A stretch of DNA of 64,000 nucleotides from Vagococcus carniphilus (GTDB lineage: Bacteria > Bacillota > Bacilli > Lactobacillales > Vagococcaceae): assembly GCF_014397115.1 (NCBI RefSeq), contig NZ_CP060720.1, positions 822,001 to 886,000 on the forward strand, read 5' to 3'. Shown in pieces: positions 17,838 to 26,095 of this stretch. The position numbers and the translations under genes are program-made. How positions within the stretch are numbered: the stretch's first letter is position 1; each line of letters begins with the position of its first letter. The notes beneath the pieces are model-generated. The model ran no database searches. It saw nothing but the letters and a program-made list of their open reading frames with translations, and had not been told where the DNA came from.

Positions 17838-17873
17838 TTAATCGACGCAAAGGAAACAGGAAAGGTGAATGAG

Positions 17874-20051
17874 ATGAAAAAATTATTGAGTTTTGAGTTT
17901 TGGCAAAAATTTGGTAAAGCTCTAATGGTTGTTATTGCAGTTATGCCTGCTGCTGGTTTAATGATTAGTATAGGAAAAACAATTCCTTTAATTAATCCAA
18001 ACATGGGTATGCTCGTAACAACAGGTGGTGTTGTAGAAAATATTGGTTGGGCAATTATTGGTAACTTGCATTTACTATTTGCATTAGCAATTGGTGGTAG
18101 CTGGGCTAAAGAGAAAGCTGGAGGCGCGTTTGCTGCTGGTATTTCCTTCGTTTTAATTAACCGTATCACAGGTGCTATTTTTGGTGTGACTGGTGACATG
18201 TTAAATGATCCAAAAGCATTCACTCACACTTTATTTGGCACAAAAATTATGGTTAAAGGATTCTTTACAAGTGTTTTAGAAGCTCCTGCTTTAAATATGG
18301 GAGTGTTTGTAGGGATTATTGCTGGTTTTGTTGGGGCTATGGCTTTTAACAAATACTATAACTATCGTAAATTACCAGATGCTTTATCATTCTTTAATGG
18401 TAAACGTTTTGTTCCTTTCGTTGTTATTCTTTGGTCAGTTATCGTTTCTTTAGTGTTAGCAGTTATTTGGCCAATTATTCAATCTGGTATTAACAACTTT
18501 GGTTTATGGATTGCAACAAGTCAAGATACAGCGCCAATCCTAGCACCGTTTCTATATGGAACACTAGAACGTCTATTGCTTCCATTTGGTTTACATCATA
18601 TGTTAACTATTCCGATTAACTATACACAGTTAGGTGGAACTTATGAAATTCTTTCTGGCGCACAAGCAGGAACAATGGTTTACGGACAAGATCCATTATG
18701 GTTAGCTTGGGCAACTGATTTATTAAACTTAAAATCGGCAGGAGATATGACACAATACAAAGAAGTTTTAACCAACTTCACACCAGCTCGTTTTAAAGTA
18801 GGACAAATGATTGGTTCTTCTGGTATTTTAATGGGTATGGCTTATGCGATGTATAAAAATGTAGATAGCGATAAAAAACCTCAATATAAATCAATGTACT
18901 TCTCAGCTGCTTTAGCAGTCTTTTTAACAGGGGTTACTGAACCTCTAGAATTTATGTTTATGTTTGTTGCTATGCCTTTATACGGTGTTTATGCTGTGAT
19001 TCAAGGGTTAGCATTTGCTATGGCTGATATTATTAACTTACGTATCCATTCATTTGGTAATATCGAATTATTAACAAGATTACCAATTTCAGTTAAAGCT
19101 GGATTAGGTATGGACGTTGTTAACTTTGTGATTTGTACGATTGTCTTTGGTATTGGTACTTATTTCTTAGCTAATTTCTTAATCAAGAAATTTAACTATG
19201 CTACTCCAGGTAGAAATGGTAACTATGAAGTAGACGGTGCTGAAGAAACAAGTGGTTCAACTGGAAAGACAGCTTCAGGAATTGATCAACAAGTTATTGA
19301 TGTGATTAATTTACTAGGTGGTAAGGAAAACATTTCTGATGTGGATGCTTGTATGACTCGTTTAAGAGTTTCAGTTAAAAACAAAGATAAGGTTGGTTCT
19401 GAAGAAGCTTGGAAAAAAGCCGGTGCGATGGGCTTAATTATTAAAGACAACGGTGTCCAAGCTGTTTACGGTCCAAAAGCTGATATTTTAAAATCTGATA
19501 TTCAGGATGTCCTTGATTCAGGTGTTGAAATTCCAAAGAGTGAAGTTGAAAAAGAAGAAGTAGCTCCAAAAGATTCTAAGAGCCAATTCTTAAATAAACA
19601 AGTTGAGTTCTTATCTGTAGCAGAAGGTGAAGTATTACCAATTGAACAAGTAAAAGATGAAGTCTTTTCTCAAAAAATGATGGGAGACGGGTTTGCTGTA
19701 GAGCCTGTAGCAAATGAAGTCGTTTCACCTGTTTCAGGTAAAGTTGTTTCAGTTTTCCCTTCTAAACACGCCATTGGTTTAATGAGTGAAGATGGTATTG
19801 AAGTGTTAGTTCATATGGGGCTTGATACTGTTCAAATGAAAGAACCTGCTTTTGATGTCGTTGTTAGTGAAGGCGATACAGTAGCAGCAGGCCAACTTTT
19901 AGCTAATGCAAATTGGGAAGCTGTTAAAGCAGAAGGTAAAGGAACAACGATTGTTGTTGTCTTTACAAATGTGGAAAAATATGAAGCACTTGAAATGATT
20001 TTATTAGGACAACAACAAAAAGCAACAAGTGTTGGCCGCTTAAAGATTTAA
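17874..20051 (+). CDS. malT: PTS maltose permease EIICBA
   Basis: Glucose-family PTS permease of about 725 residues that imports maltose as maltose-6'-phosphate. The order is IIC (1-450), IIB (about 475-560, phosphocysteine near 493 in DVDACMTRLRV) and IIA (about 585-725, phosphohistidine near 646 in EVLVHMGLD). A GTG at 17865 is in frame, but AAAGGTG is spaced for the ATG at 17874. It is divergent from malP and followed by mapP, the arrangement of the E. faecalis system where MalT feeds MapP. Trehalose or glucose permeases have the same architecture; context favours maltose. Confidence 0.9.
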   Translation: MKKLLSFEFWQKFGKALMVVIAVMPAAGLMISIGKTIPLINPNMGMLVTTGGVVENIGWAIIGNLHLLFALAIGGSWAKEKAGGAFAAGISFVLINRITGAIFGVTGDMLNDPKAFTHTLFGTKIMVKGFFTSVLEAPALNMGVFVGIIAGFVGAMAFNKYYNYRKLPDALSFFNGKRFVPFVVILWSVIVSLVLAVIWPIIQSGINNFGLWIATSQDTAPILAPFLYGTLERLLLPFGLHHMLTIPINYTQLGGTYEILSGAQAGTMVYGQDPLWLAWATDLLNLKSAGDMTQYKEVLTNFTPARFKVGQMIGSSGILMGMAYAMYKNVDSDKKPQYKSMYFSAALAVFLTGVTEPLEFMFMFVAMPLYGVYAVIQGLAFAMADIINLRIHSFGNIELLTRLPISVKAGLGMDVVNFVICTIVFGIGTYFLANFLIKKFNYATPGRNGNYEVDGAEETSGSTGKTASGIDQQVIDVINLLGGKENISDVDACMTRLRVSVKNKDKVGSEEAWKKAGAMGLIIKDNGVQAVYGPKADILKSDIQDVLDSGVEIPKSEVEKEEVAPKDSKSQFLNKQVEFLSVAEGEVLPIEQVKDEVFSQKMMGDGFAVEPVANEVVSPVSGKVVSVFPSKHAIGLMSEDGIEVLVHMGLDTVQMKEPAFDVVVSEGDTVAAGQLLANANWEAVKAEGKGTTIVVVFTNVEKYEALEMILLGQQQKATSVGRLKI

Positions 20052-20058
20052 AATAAGT

Positions 20059-20096
20059 AAAAGAGGCTTAGACTGATTCAAGTCGGCCTCTTTTTT
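20059..20096 (+). terminator. Hairpin between malT and mapP
   Basis: AAAAGAGGC and GCCTCTTTTTT pair around an inner imperfect stem, with a T-run. It lies 20 bp before mapP, so it is probably a partial terminator within the operon. Confidence 0.75.
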
Positions 20097-20118
20097 AGAA
20101 TGGAGATTGACAACCAAA

Positions 20119-20940
20119 ATGAAATACATATCATTAAATACCCATAGTTGGATGGAAGAAAAGCCTCTTCAAAAAATGAAAGAGACAGCTGAATTTATTA
20201 TGGCAAATGATGTTGAGATGATTGCTCTTCAAGAAGTCAATCAGAAAATCGAAGCAAGCATTTCTGATAAGTCAGCTACTTTTTGTTCGCTAAACGAGCA
20301 AGTTCCTATTAAAGAAGATAATTATGCTAGACTGTTAGTTGCGTACCTAGAAGAGAAGGGATTTACTTATTACTGGGGATGGACTTGTAGCCATATTGGT
20401 TATGATATTTATGAGGAAGGTTCAGCTATTTTGTCTAAATACCCTTTTAAGGCTGAAAGTTTACTAGTCTCCCCAACAAATGATATGACTGATTATCATA
20501 CCAGACAAATTTTATTAGCTCATTTTGAAGAGTTCGAAACACCCTTAACGATTGCAAGTTGTCATTTTTCTTGGTGGTCAGATAATCAAGAAGAAGGATT
20601 CTATTATGAGTGGCAACAACTACTCGAAAGAATTAAAGAAGAAAAAGGTCAAGTTATGTTATTTGGTGATTTTAACGCACCGTCACATTTAAAAAATGAA
20701 GGTTATGATTTAGTTAAAGAAACAATGACAGATATGTTTGAAATGGCTGATAAAAAGTATGGTTCTTATACAGTCGATCAAACAATTGACGGTTGGAGTG
20801 ACAATACAGAAAAATTAAGAATTGATTTTGGATTTGTTTTGAAACCAGTAGATGTGTTATCATATCAAGTGATTTTTAATGATATCACTGGCCCGATTGT
20901 TAGTGATCATTTAGGCATTATGATTGAAACGGCATCATAA
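20119..20940 (+). CDS. mapP: Maltose-6'-phosphate phosphatase
   Basis: Endonuclease/exonuclease/phosphatase-fold protein of 273 residues. Motifs: MKYISLNTHSW (metal-binding Asn), ALQEVNQ (metal Glu), ASCHFSWWSD, LFGDFNAP and a C-terminal VSDHLGI (catalytic His). In E. faecalis the member of this family encoded beside malT dephosphorylates intracellular maltose-6'-phosphate to maltose, feeding maltose phosphorylase. Having all partners in one locus makes that assignment strong. A TTG at 20107 is in frame, but GGAG is one base from it; the ATG at 20119 with a 12-bp spacing is more natural. Confidence 0.85.
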   Translation: MKYISLNTHSWMEEKPLQKMKETAEFIMANDVEMIALQEVNQKIEASISDKSATFCSLNEQVPIKEDNYARLLVAYLEEKGFTYYWGWTCSHIGYDIYEEGSAILSKYPFKAESLLVSPTNDMTDYHTRQILLAHFEEFETPLTIASCHFSWWSDNQEEGFYYEWQQLLERIKEEKGQVMLFGDFNAPSHLKNEGYDLVKETMTDMFEMADKKYGSYTVDQTIDGWSDNTEKLRIDFGFVLKPVDVLSYQVIFNDITGPIVSDHLGIMIETAS

Positions 20941-20954
20941 AAAGGGGGATTAAG

Positions 20955-21968
20955 ATGAGTGTGACAATCAAGGATGTGGCAAAAGAAGTTGGTGTAGCTC
21001 CTTCGACTGTTTCTAGGACATTAAGGGATCATCCTAGTATTTCCAGAGAAACAAAGGAAAAAGTTCGAAAAGCAATGGATAAATTAGGTTATGTCCCTAA
21101 TGTGTCTGCCCAAAATTTAGCCAATAAACATGTGAATACCATTGGTGCTATTTTACCAGTAATTGGTTCAAAAGAACGTAAAAGTAATCCGTTTTATTTA
21201 GAAATTATTACGGCAATGAATGAAGAAGCTAGTCAACAAAAAGTAACACTGTCAATTGCTTCAGGAAAAACACAACAAGAGTTATTAGAAAATGTCCAAT
21301 TAATGTATCGTCAAAAACGAGTAGATGGTTTTATTATGCTTTACGTAGAAGAAGATGATATGGTTCTTGATTATTTAATCGAAAACAAAGTACCTTTTAC
21401 AATGATAGGCCAGCCTTATAAGTTTCATAATGAAGCTAGTTGTGTGGATAACGATAATCAATTGTTAGGCTGGACAGCAACGCAACATTTAGTTGATAAA
21501 GGGCATGAAAGAATCGCTTTTGTCACTAATAACAATCATGAGAACTTTTTTAGAGAGCGCTTTTTTGGGTATCAAAAAGGAATGATGGATAATCAATTAA
21601 CGGCTTATCCTGCGATGCCACTTATTACACCAGATGATTTTATTGCTCTAGATGACTTTTTAAAAGAAGAGCAACCAACAGCGTGTATTGCAATTGATGA
21701 TATGTTTGCGCTTAGGTTGATTCAAATGCTTAATTTGTCAGGTTTCAAAGTACCAGATGATATTTCAGTGATTAGTTTTAATAACTCTATTTTTACAAGT
21801 TTACTTCATCCATATATTACTTCAATTGATGTTAATGCGACTCAGCTTGGAAAAACAGCTGTCCAAGAATTTTTACTTCAATTGAAAGAACCTGATGCAA
21901 TTAAAAAAAGAGTGATTATACCTCATACATTGATTGAAAATGAAACAGTTTTAAATAGAAAAAACTAG
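20955..21968 (+). CDS. malR: LacI-family maltose regulator
   Basis: Repressor of 337 residues: HTH at 1-55 (VTIKDVAKEVGVAPSTVSRTLRDHPSIS and the hinge YVPNVSAQNLA), then a periplasmic-binding-protein-like effector domain. It is 14 bp after mapP behind AAAGGGGG. The palindromes at 17701 and 17824 are its expected operators on the divergent malP and malT promoters. The effector is probably maltose, inferred from the family. A strong terminator follows. Confidence 0.9.
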   Translation: MSVTIKDVAKEVGVAPSTVSRTLRDHPSISRETKEKVRKAMDKLGYVPNVSAQNLANKHVNTIGAILPVIGSKERKSNPFYLEIITAMNEEASQQKVTLSIASGKTQQELLENVQLMYRQKRVDGFIMLYVEEDDMVLDYLIENKVPFTMIGQPYKFHNEASCVDNDNQLLGWTATQHLVDKGHERIAFVTNNNHENFFRERFFGYQKGMMDNQLTAYPAMPLITPDDFIALDDFLKEEQPTACIAIDDMFALRLIQMLNLSGFKVPDDISVISFNNSIFTSLLHPYITSIDVNATQLGKTAVQEFLLQLKEPDAIKKRVIIPHTLIENETVLNRKN

Positions 21969-21977
21969 AAAATACGA

Positions 21978-22026
21978 ACAAAAGTAGTTTTGCTAATTTT
22001 AAAAGCGAAATTATTTTTGTTTTTTT
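21978..22026 (+). terminator. Terminator after malR
   Basis: ACAAAAGTAGTTTTGC pairs with GCGAAATTATTTTTGT over 16 bp (three G-U wobbles), followed by TTTTTT. It isolates the mal operon from the sigma-54 PTS gene. Confidence 0.8.
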
Positions 22027-22108
22027 AGTGTGTAAGAGGATGTTTGTAGTGTGTCATTTGATTATTTAAGTAAGAGACGTTAATGTAAAGGGTTTAAAAA
22101 GAAAATAA

Positions 22109-22124
22109 TTGGCACGCTGATTGC
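22109..22124 (+). promoter_or_regulatory. Sigma-54 (-24/-12) promoter
   Basis: TTGGCACGCTGATTGC contains the invariant GG and GC dinucleotides at sigma-54 spacing (consensus TGGCAC-N5-TTGC). It lies 43 bp upstream of the PTS EIIC start. In Enterococcus and relatives sigma-54 is devoted to PTS operons driven by LevR-type activators; the start of such an activator is at 63731. Confidence 0.88.
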
Positions 22125-22166
22125 TTATAGTAAAGTGTAAGAAAAAAATGAGTAGGAGGATTTGTA

Positions 22167-23417
22167 ATGGATGGATTTGTTAGTTTTATGGAAGCAAAGT
22201 TTATACCTATTGCATCTAAAATTGGGGCTCAACGTCATTTAGTCGCCATTCGTGATGCCTTTATGGTAACGATGCCATTAATGATTTTAGGGGCTTTAGC
22301 AGTTATGATTAATAACTTGCCAATTCCTGTTTTTCAAGATTTCATGACAAGTATTTTTAAAGGAGAGTCATGGAAAGGATTTGGAGGTAGTGTTTGGAAT
22401 GGAACGTTTGCTATTCTTTCAGTAGCGATTGCTTTTTTAGTTGCTTATAACTTAGCTAATCACTACGGAAAAGACGGCGTTTCAGCAGGAACAGTTTCAT
22501 TAGCTTCATTCTTTGCTTTAGGTGGCGCAACTGGTATGTCATCTAATGGATTATTTATTGCACTTATTGTCAGTCTTGTTTCAACTGAACTATTTGTTCG
22601 TTTAATTGGAAATGAAAAATTAGTTATTAAAATGCCTGATGGTGTTCCACCGGCAGTAGCTAAATCTTTTGCAGCGTTACTTCCAGCTATGATTATTGTT
22701 AGTATTTTTGGTCTAATTGCTGCTATTTTTGCAGGTTTTGGAGTAGAAGATATTATTACATCATTTTATGATGCTGTTCAAGCACCGTTTATGGGCTTAG
22801 CAAGCACTTATCCAGCGGCGTTATTAATTGCCTTTATTACACCTTTCTTATGGTTCTTTGGTTTACATGGTGCTAATATGATAGATCCGTTTATGCAAAC
22901 AATCAACGCACCAGCAATTGAAGCAAATGCTTTGGCTATGTCAGCAGGAAAAGCTGCTCCTTACATTGTTAATAAACCATTTATTGATGTGTTTGTTAAC
23001 TTGGGAGGAACAGGAGCGACTTTAGGTTTAGTGATTGCTATTTTCTTAGTTGGTAAAAAACATGAGTCATTTAGCGTTGTGAATAAACTAAGTGCAGGGC
23101 CAGGTGTTTTCAATATTAATGAGCCAATGTTATTTGGTTTACCAATTGTACTAAATCCAATTATGTTTATTCCGTTTATCTTAACACCAATGGTTTTAGT
23201 TACAACAGCTTATTTTTCTACTAAACTAGGTTTGGTGCCGGCAGCTATTAGTATGCCACCTTGGGTAACACCACCTGTATTAGGAGGAATTCTGGCAACA
23301 AGTAGTTTTAGAGGTGGTATTTTAGCAGCAGTTAACTTATTAATTTCTATTATTATTTATATGCCATTTGTTAAGATTAGTGTTATTCAAGAATTAAAAC
23401 GTGAGCAAAGAGCTTAA
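22167..23417 (+). CDS. PTS lactose/cellobiose-family EIIC
   Basis: Membrane transport subunit of 416 residues with about ten hydrophobic segments (residues 25-400). Family landmarks are RDAFMVTMPLMILGALAVMI, FLWFFGLHGANMI and GPGVFNINEPMLFGLPIVLNP, the substrate-site region with its Glu. It is a single-gene unit without IIA or IIB. Those subunits must come from elsewhere or be shared, as seen for other orphan celB-type genes. A sigma-54 promoter precedes it, so it needs an EBP/LevR-type activator. The substrate is probably a beta-glucoside such as cellobiose or chitobiose. Confidence 0.9.
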   Translation: MDGFVSFMEAKFIPIASKIGAQRHLVAIRDAFMVTMPLMILGALAVMINNLPIPVFQDFMTSIFKGESWKGFGGSVWNGTFAILSVAIAFLVAYNLANHYGKDGVSAGTVSLASFFALGGATGMSSNGLFIALIVSLVSTELFVRLIGNEKLVIKMPDGVPPAVAKSFAALLPAMIIVSIFGLIAAIFAGFGVEDIITSFYDAVQAPFMGLASTYPAALLIAFITPFLWFFGLHGANMIDPFMQTINAPAIEANALAMSAGKAAPYIVNKPFIDVFVNLGGTGATLGLVIAIFLVGKKHESFSVVNKLSAGPGVFNINEPMLFGLPIVLNPIMFIPFILTPMVLVTTAYFSTKLGLVPAAISMPPWVTPPVLGGILATSSFRGGILAAVNLLISIIIYMPFVKISVIQELKREQRA

Positions 23418-23423
23418 ATTCTA

Positions 23424-23467
23424 AACGATTGGAATCTATCAAAAAGGATAGATTTCAATCGTTTTTT
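23424..23467 (+). terminator. Terminator after the EIIC gene
   Basis: AACGATTGGAATCTATC and GATAGATTTCAATCGTT pair over 17 bp, followed by a T-run. Confidence 0.88.
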
Positions 23468-23562
23468 GTTATTTAAAAAGGATTGTGACAAACTTTATTA
23501 ACTAATTGACTAAAAGTATTATATAATATAAGGCACAGAACAAATTTTAAGGAGATGGGCGC

Positions 23563-24102
23563 ATGAATTATCAAGATATTTTAACTTTTTGGTTTAATGA
23601 GATTACTGCGGAACAACGCTTCAAAAAAGATGAGGCTTTTGATGAGCTACTTAGAGAACGTTTTGGTGAATTACACGAGTCTGTTTCAAAGGGAGAAGCT
23701 TCTAGTTGGCGTGAAACCATTCAAGGTAGATTAGCTGAAGTGATTGTTTTGGATCAGTTTTCAAGAAATCTTTTTAGAGGAAAACCAGAGTCCTTCAAGT
23801 TTGATGGCATGAGTCTTGTCCTAGCGCAAGAAGCGATTAGAACAGGAGAGATTAACCAGTTGACCTTAGATGAAAAAGCCTTTTTATTTATGCCTTTTAT
23901 GCATTCGGAATCAAGTGCTATTCATGAGGTTGCTGTGACTTTATTTTCTGAGAAAGGAATGGAGACTTACTTAGATTTTGAGAACCGTCATTTTGATATC
24001 ATTAAACGTTTTGGGAGATATCCACATCGAAACGAGATATTAAAAAGAGAATCAACTGCTGAAGAGGTTGCCTTCTTAAAAGAACCGAATTCTTCGTTTT
24101 AA
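23563..24102 (+). CDS. DUF924-family protein
   Basis: Soluble, helix-rich protein of 179 residues. Family marks: ILTFWFNE at the N-terminus, GRLAEVIVLDQFSRNLFRG (residues 51-69) and FLFMPFMHSESSAIHE. DUF924 proteins are widespread in bacteria and resemble tetratricopeptide-like folds. No biochemical role is established that I can state. It has its own AAGGAG and is 32 bp before the glycerophosphodiesterase gene, so the two may share a transcript. Confidence 0.85.
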   Translation: MNYQDILTFWFNEITAEQRFKKDEAFDELLRERFGELHESVSKGEASSWRETIQGRLAEVIVLDQFSRNLFRGKPESFKFDGMSLVLAQEAIRTGEINQLTLDEKAFLFMPFMHSESSAIHEVAVTLFSEKGMETYLDFENRHFDIIKRFGRYPHRNEILKRESTAEEVAFLKEPNSSF

Positions 24103-24134
24103 AAGAGAGATAAGTTAGAAGTTAGGAGTTTGTT

Positions 24135-25940
24135 ATGAGTTATTTTAAAAGAAATTTTATCAAAACGTGGCAATTTATAAAGGAGGCAAAATCATATTTT
24201 AGAGATGTTTTATTAATGCATGGTTTTCTATTGTTTTTCTTAACCCCCTTTTTAGCAAGTATGACACGTTTTATTTTAAGGCAAGGTAATTTGGCCTATA
24301 TTTCTTATGATAATCTAGGGATGATTGCTTTTAATCACCCTTTCGTTTTTGTTAGTCTAATTGGTATGTTGATATTGTTAGTTATTTCTGTTTTTTTTGA
24401 GTTTACTTTTTTACTACTAAGTATTTATTTCATTCAGATTAGGCAGCCGATTTCATTAAGACAACTGTTAAAAGGGACACTTTTACAACTTAAAAAAATA
24501 AAATTTGGAACTTTGTTATTCTTCCTATTTTATTTTTTCTTAGTTTTACCTATAACAGGAATGAAGTTCAATTCAGAATTACTTTCTAAGTTTGAAATAC
24601 CAATGTTCATTATGGATTTTATCTTTGAGAATCGTATCTTGTTTATTGCACTTTTCATTATCGGTTATTTAATTCTTATTTATTTAGCAGTCCGATTTAT
24701 TTTTGCTTTACCTGAAATGATATTAAAAGAGCAAACCTTTAAAAAATCAATTAAGTTCAGTTGGAATGAAACAAAAGGTAACTTTTTTAGGATTTTCAGT
24801 CAAATATTGATTGTTTCATTAACGTTAGTTGGATTTACTGGGATTTCATATGGTTTAATTATTTTTGCTCAAACTTTTGTTGAAAAATATTTTGCTAACT
24901 ACAGTTTAGGATCAGCTATTGCTTTAATGACAGTCCTTCAAATGGTTTGGCTATTAAGTGTTATCTTTTCTTCTGTTGGTATTTTCTTTATTATTATTGA
25001 TTATATGGATAGTCATAATTTTTTACCTGAAAAACCAGTTTGGTTTGTTCCTGAAATTAAAAAAGAACAAAAACAGTGGATTAAGCAAGTTAAATCTAAA
25101 GGGATTTTAATTCTTATATTGGGTGGTATGGTTATCATTGGTACCAATAATTATGATTTTCTAGAGCATCCAACTACGGTAAGACCTGTTACTGTGTCTC
25201 ATCGTGGGGTTGATAATGCTAATGGTGTACAAAATTCGATTGCAGCACTTAAGAAAACAAGTCAGGATACACATCCAGATTATATCGAAATGGATATCCA
25301 AGAAACAAAAGATCAACAGTTTGTTGTTTATCATGATTTTAATTTAAAGAGTTTAACAGGTTTGAGTAAGAAACCTAATGAATTGAATTTGAACGAATTA
25401 ACTAAATTAACCGTTCATGAAAATGACCAAGAAGAGTTAATAACCTCATTTGATGATTATATTGAAACGGCAAATAAAATAAATCAAAAACTAATGATTG
25501 AAATTAAGCCGACAAAAGATGATAGTCCTGAGATGATTGATCATTTCCTAGAAAGATATGGTAAGAATATTTTAAAACATGGTCATATTATTCAATCTTT
25601 ATCTTTTGATATTGTCGAGGAACTTAAGAAAAAAGAGCCTAAAATTGTTGTAGGATATATCATGCCCTTTAGTATTGTAGGGCCGCCAGACGGAGAGATG
25701 GACTTTATCACTATGGAGTATACAACTCTAAATGCATCATTTATTACAAGTGCTAATGCAAAAGGAAAAGATGTTTATGCTTGGACTCCTAATGATGAAG
25801 AAACGATGACTCGGATGATGTTTTACGGAGTAGACGGTATTATTACGGATCAAATGGATATGTTAAATCAAACTCTAGTAGATGAGACAAAAATTACTTA
25901 TTCTGATAAGTTACTTTATTTTGTAATTGGTATGGGTTAA
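24135..25940 (+). CDS. Membrane-anchored glycerophosphodiester phosphodiesterase
   Basis: A 601-residue protein. The N-terminal half (to about 340) has some seven or eight membrane helices of the GPDPase_memb type. The C-terminal half is an extracellular GDPD domain: TVSHRGVDNANGVQNS, YIEMDIQETKDQQFVVYHD (metal and catalytic residues) and DGIITDQMDM at the end. It hydrolyses glycerophosphodiesters to glycerol-3-phosphate, probably from lipid head groups or lipoteichoic acid. The architecture is common in lactic acid bacteria. A terminator follows. Confidence 0.9.
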   Translation: MSYFKRNFIKTWQFIKEAKSYFRDVLLMHGFLLFFLTPFLASMTRFILRQGNLAYISYDNLGMIAFNHPFVFVSLIGMLILLVISVFFEFTFLLLSIYFIQIRQPISLRQLLKGTLLQLKKIKFGTLLFFLFYFFLVLPITGMKFNSELLSKFEIPMFIMDFIFENRILFIALFIIGYLILIYLAVRFIFALPEMILKEQTFKKSIKFSWNETKGNFFRIFSQILIVSLTLVGFTGISYGLIIFAQTFVEKYFANYSLGSAIALMTVLQMVWLLSVIFSSVGIFFIIIDYMDSHNFLPEKPVWFVPEIKKEQKQWIKQVKSKGILILILGGMVIIGTNNYDFLEHPTTVRPVTVSHRGVDNANGVQNSIAALKKTSQDTHPDYIEMDIQETKDQQFVVYHDFNLKSLTGLSKKPNELNLNELTKLTVHENDQEELITSFDDYIETANKINQKLMIEIKPTKDDSPEMIDHFLERYGKNILKHGHIIQSLSFDIVEELKKKEPKIVVGYIMPFSIVGPPDGEMDFITMEYTTLNASFITSANAKGKDVYAWTPNDEETMTRMMFYGVDGIITDQMDMLNQTLVDETKITYSDKLLYFVIGMG

Positions 25941-25948
25941 TTATTTGA

Positions 25949-25990
25949 AGTGTGAATGCTATTTATATATAGTATTCACGCTTTTTTTTT
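25949..25990 (+). terminator. Terminator after the GDPD gene
   Basis: AGTGTGAATGCTAT and ATAGTATTCACGCT pair imperfectly across TTATAT and are followed by nine T. Confidence 0.85.
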
Positions 25991-26000
25991 ATTGTTTAAC

Positions 26001-26052
26001 TTGAAAGATAAAGTGGTATATGTTATCATATGAATATACAATCATATGAATA
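26001..26052 (+). promoter_or_regulatory. Metal-ATPase promoter with repeated operator motif
   Basis: -35 TTGAAA (26001-26006), 17-bp spacer, -10 TATCAT (26024-26029). The 12-mer ATCATATGAATA occurs at 26025-26036 and again at 26041-26052, 16 bp apart. The pair also creates an inverted ATATGA-N8-TCATAT arrangement like operators of ArsR/SmtB metal sensors. No such regulator is encoded nearby. Confidence 0.55.
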
Positions 26053-26095
26053 GATGGACGACAATTAAAATTTTTTAATTAGGAGGATGAGAACG

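Noticed and set aside
17789-18223. Minus-strand open frame over the start of malT
   Set aside because: Antisense to the conserved IIC domain and across the malT promoter. Its composition is an artefact of the opposite strand.
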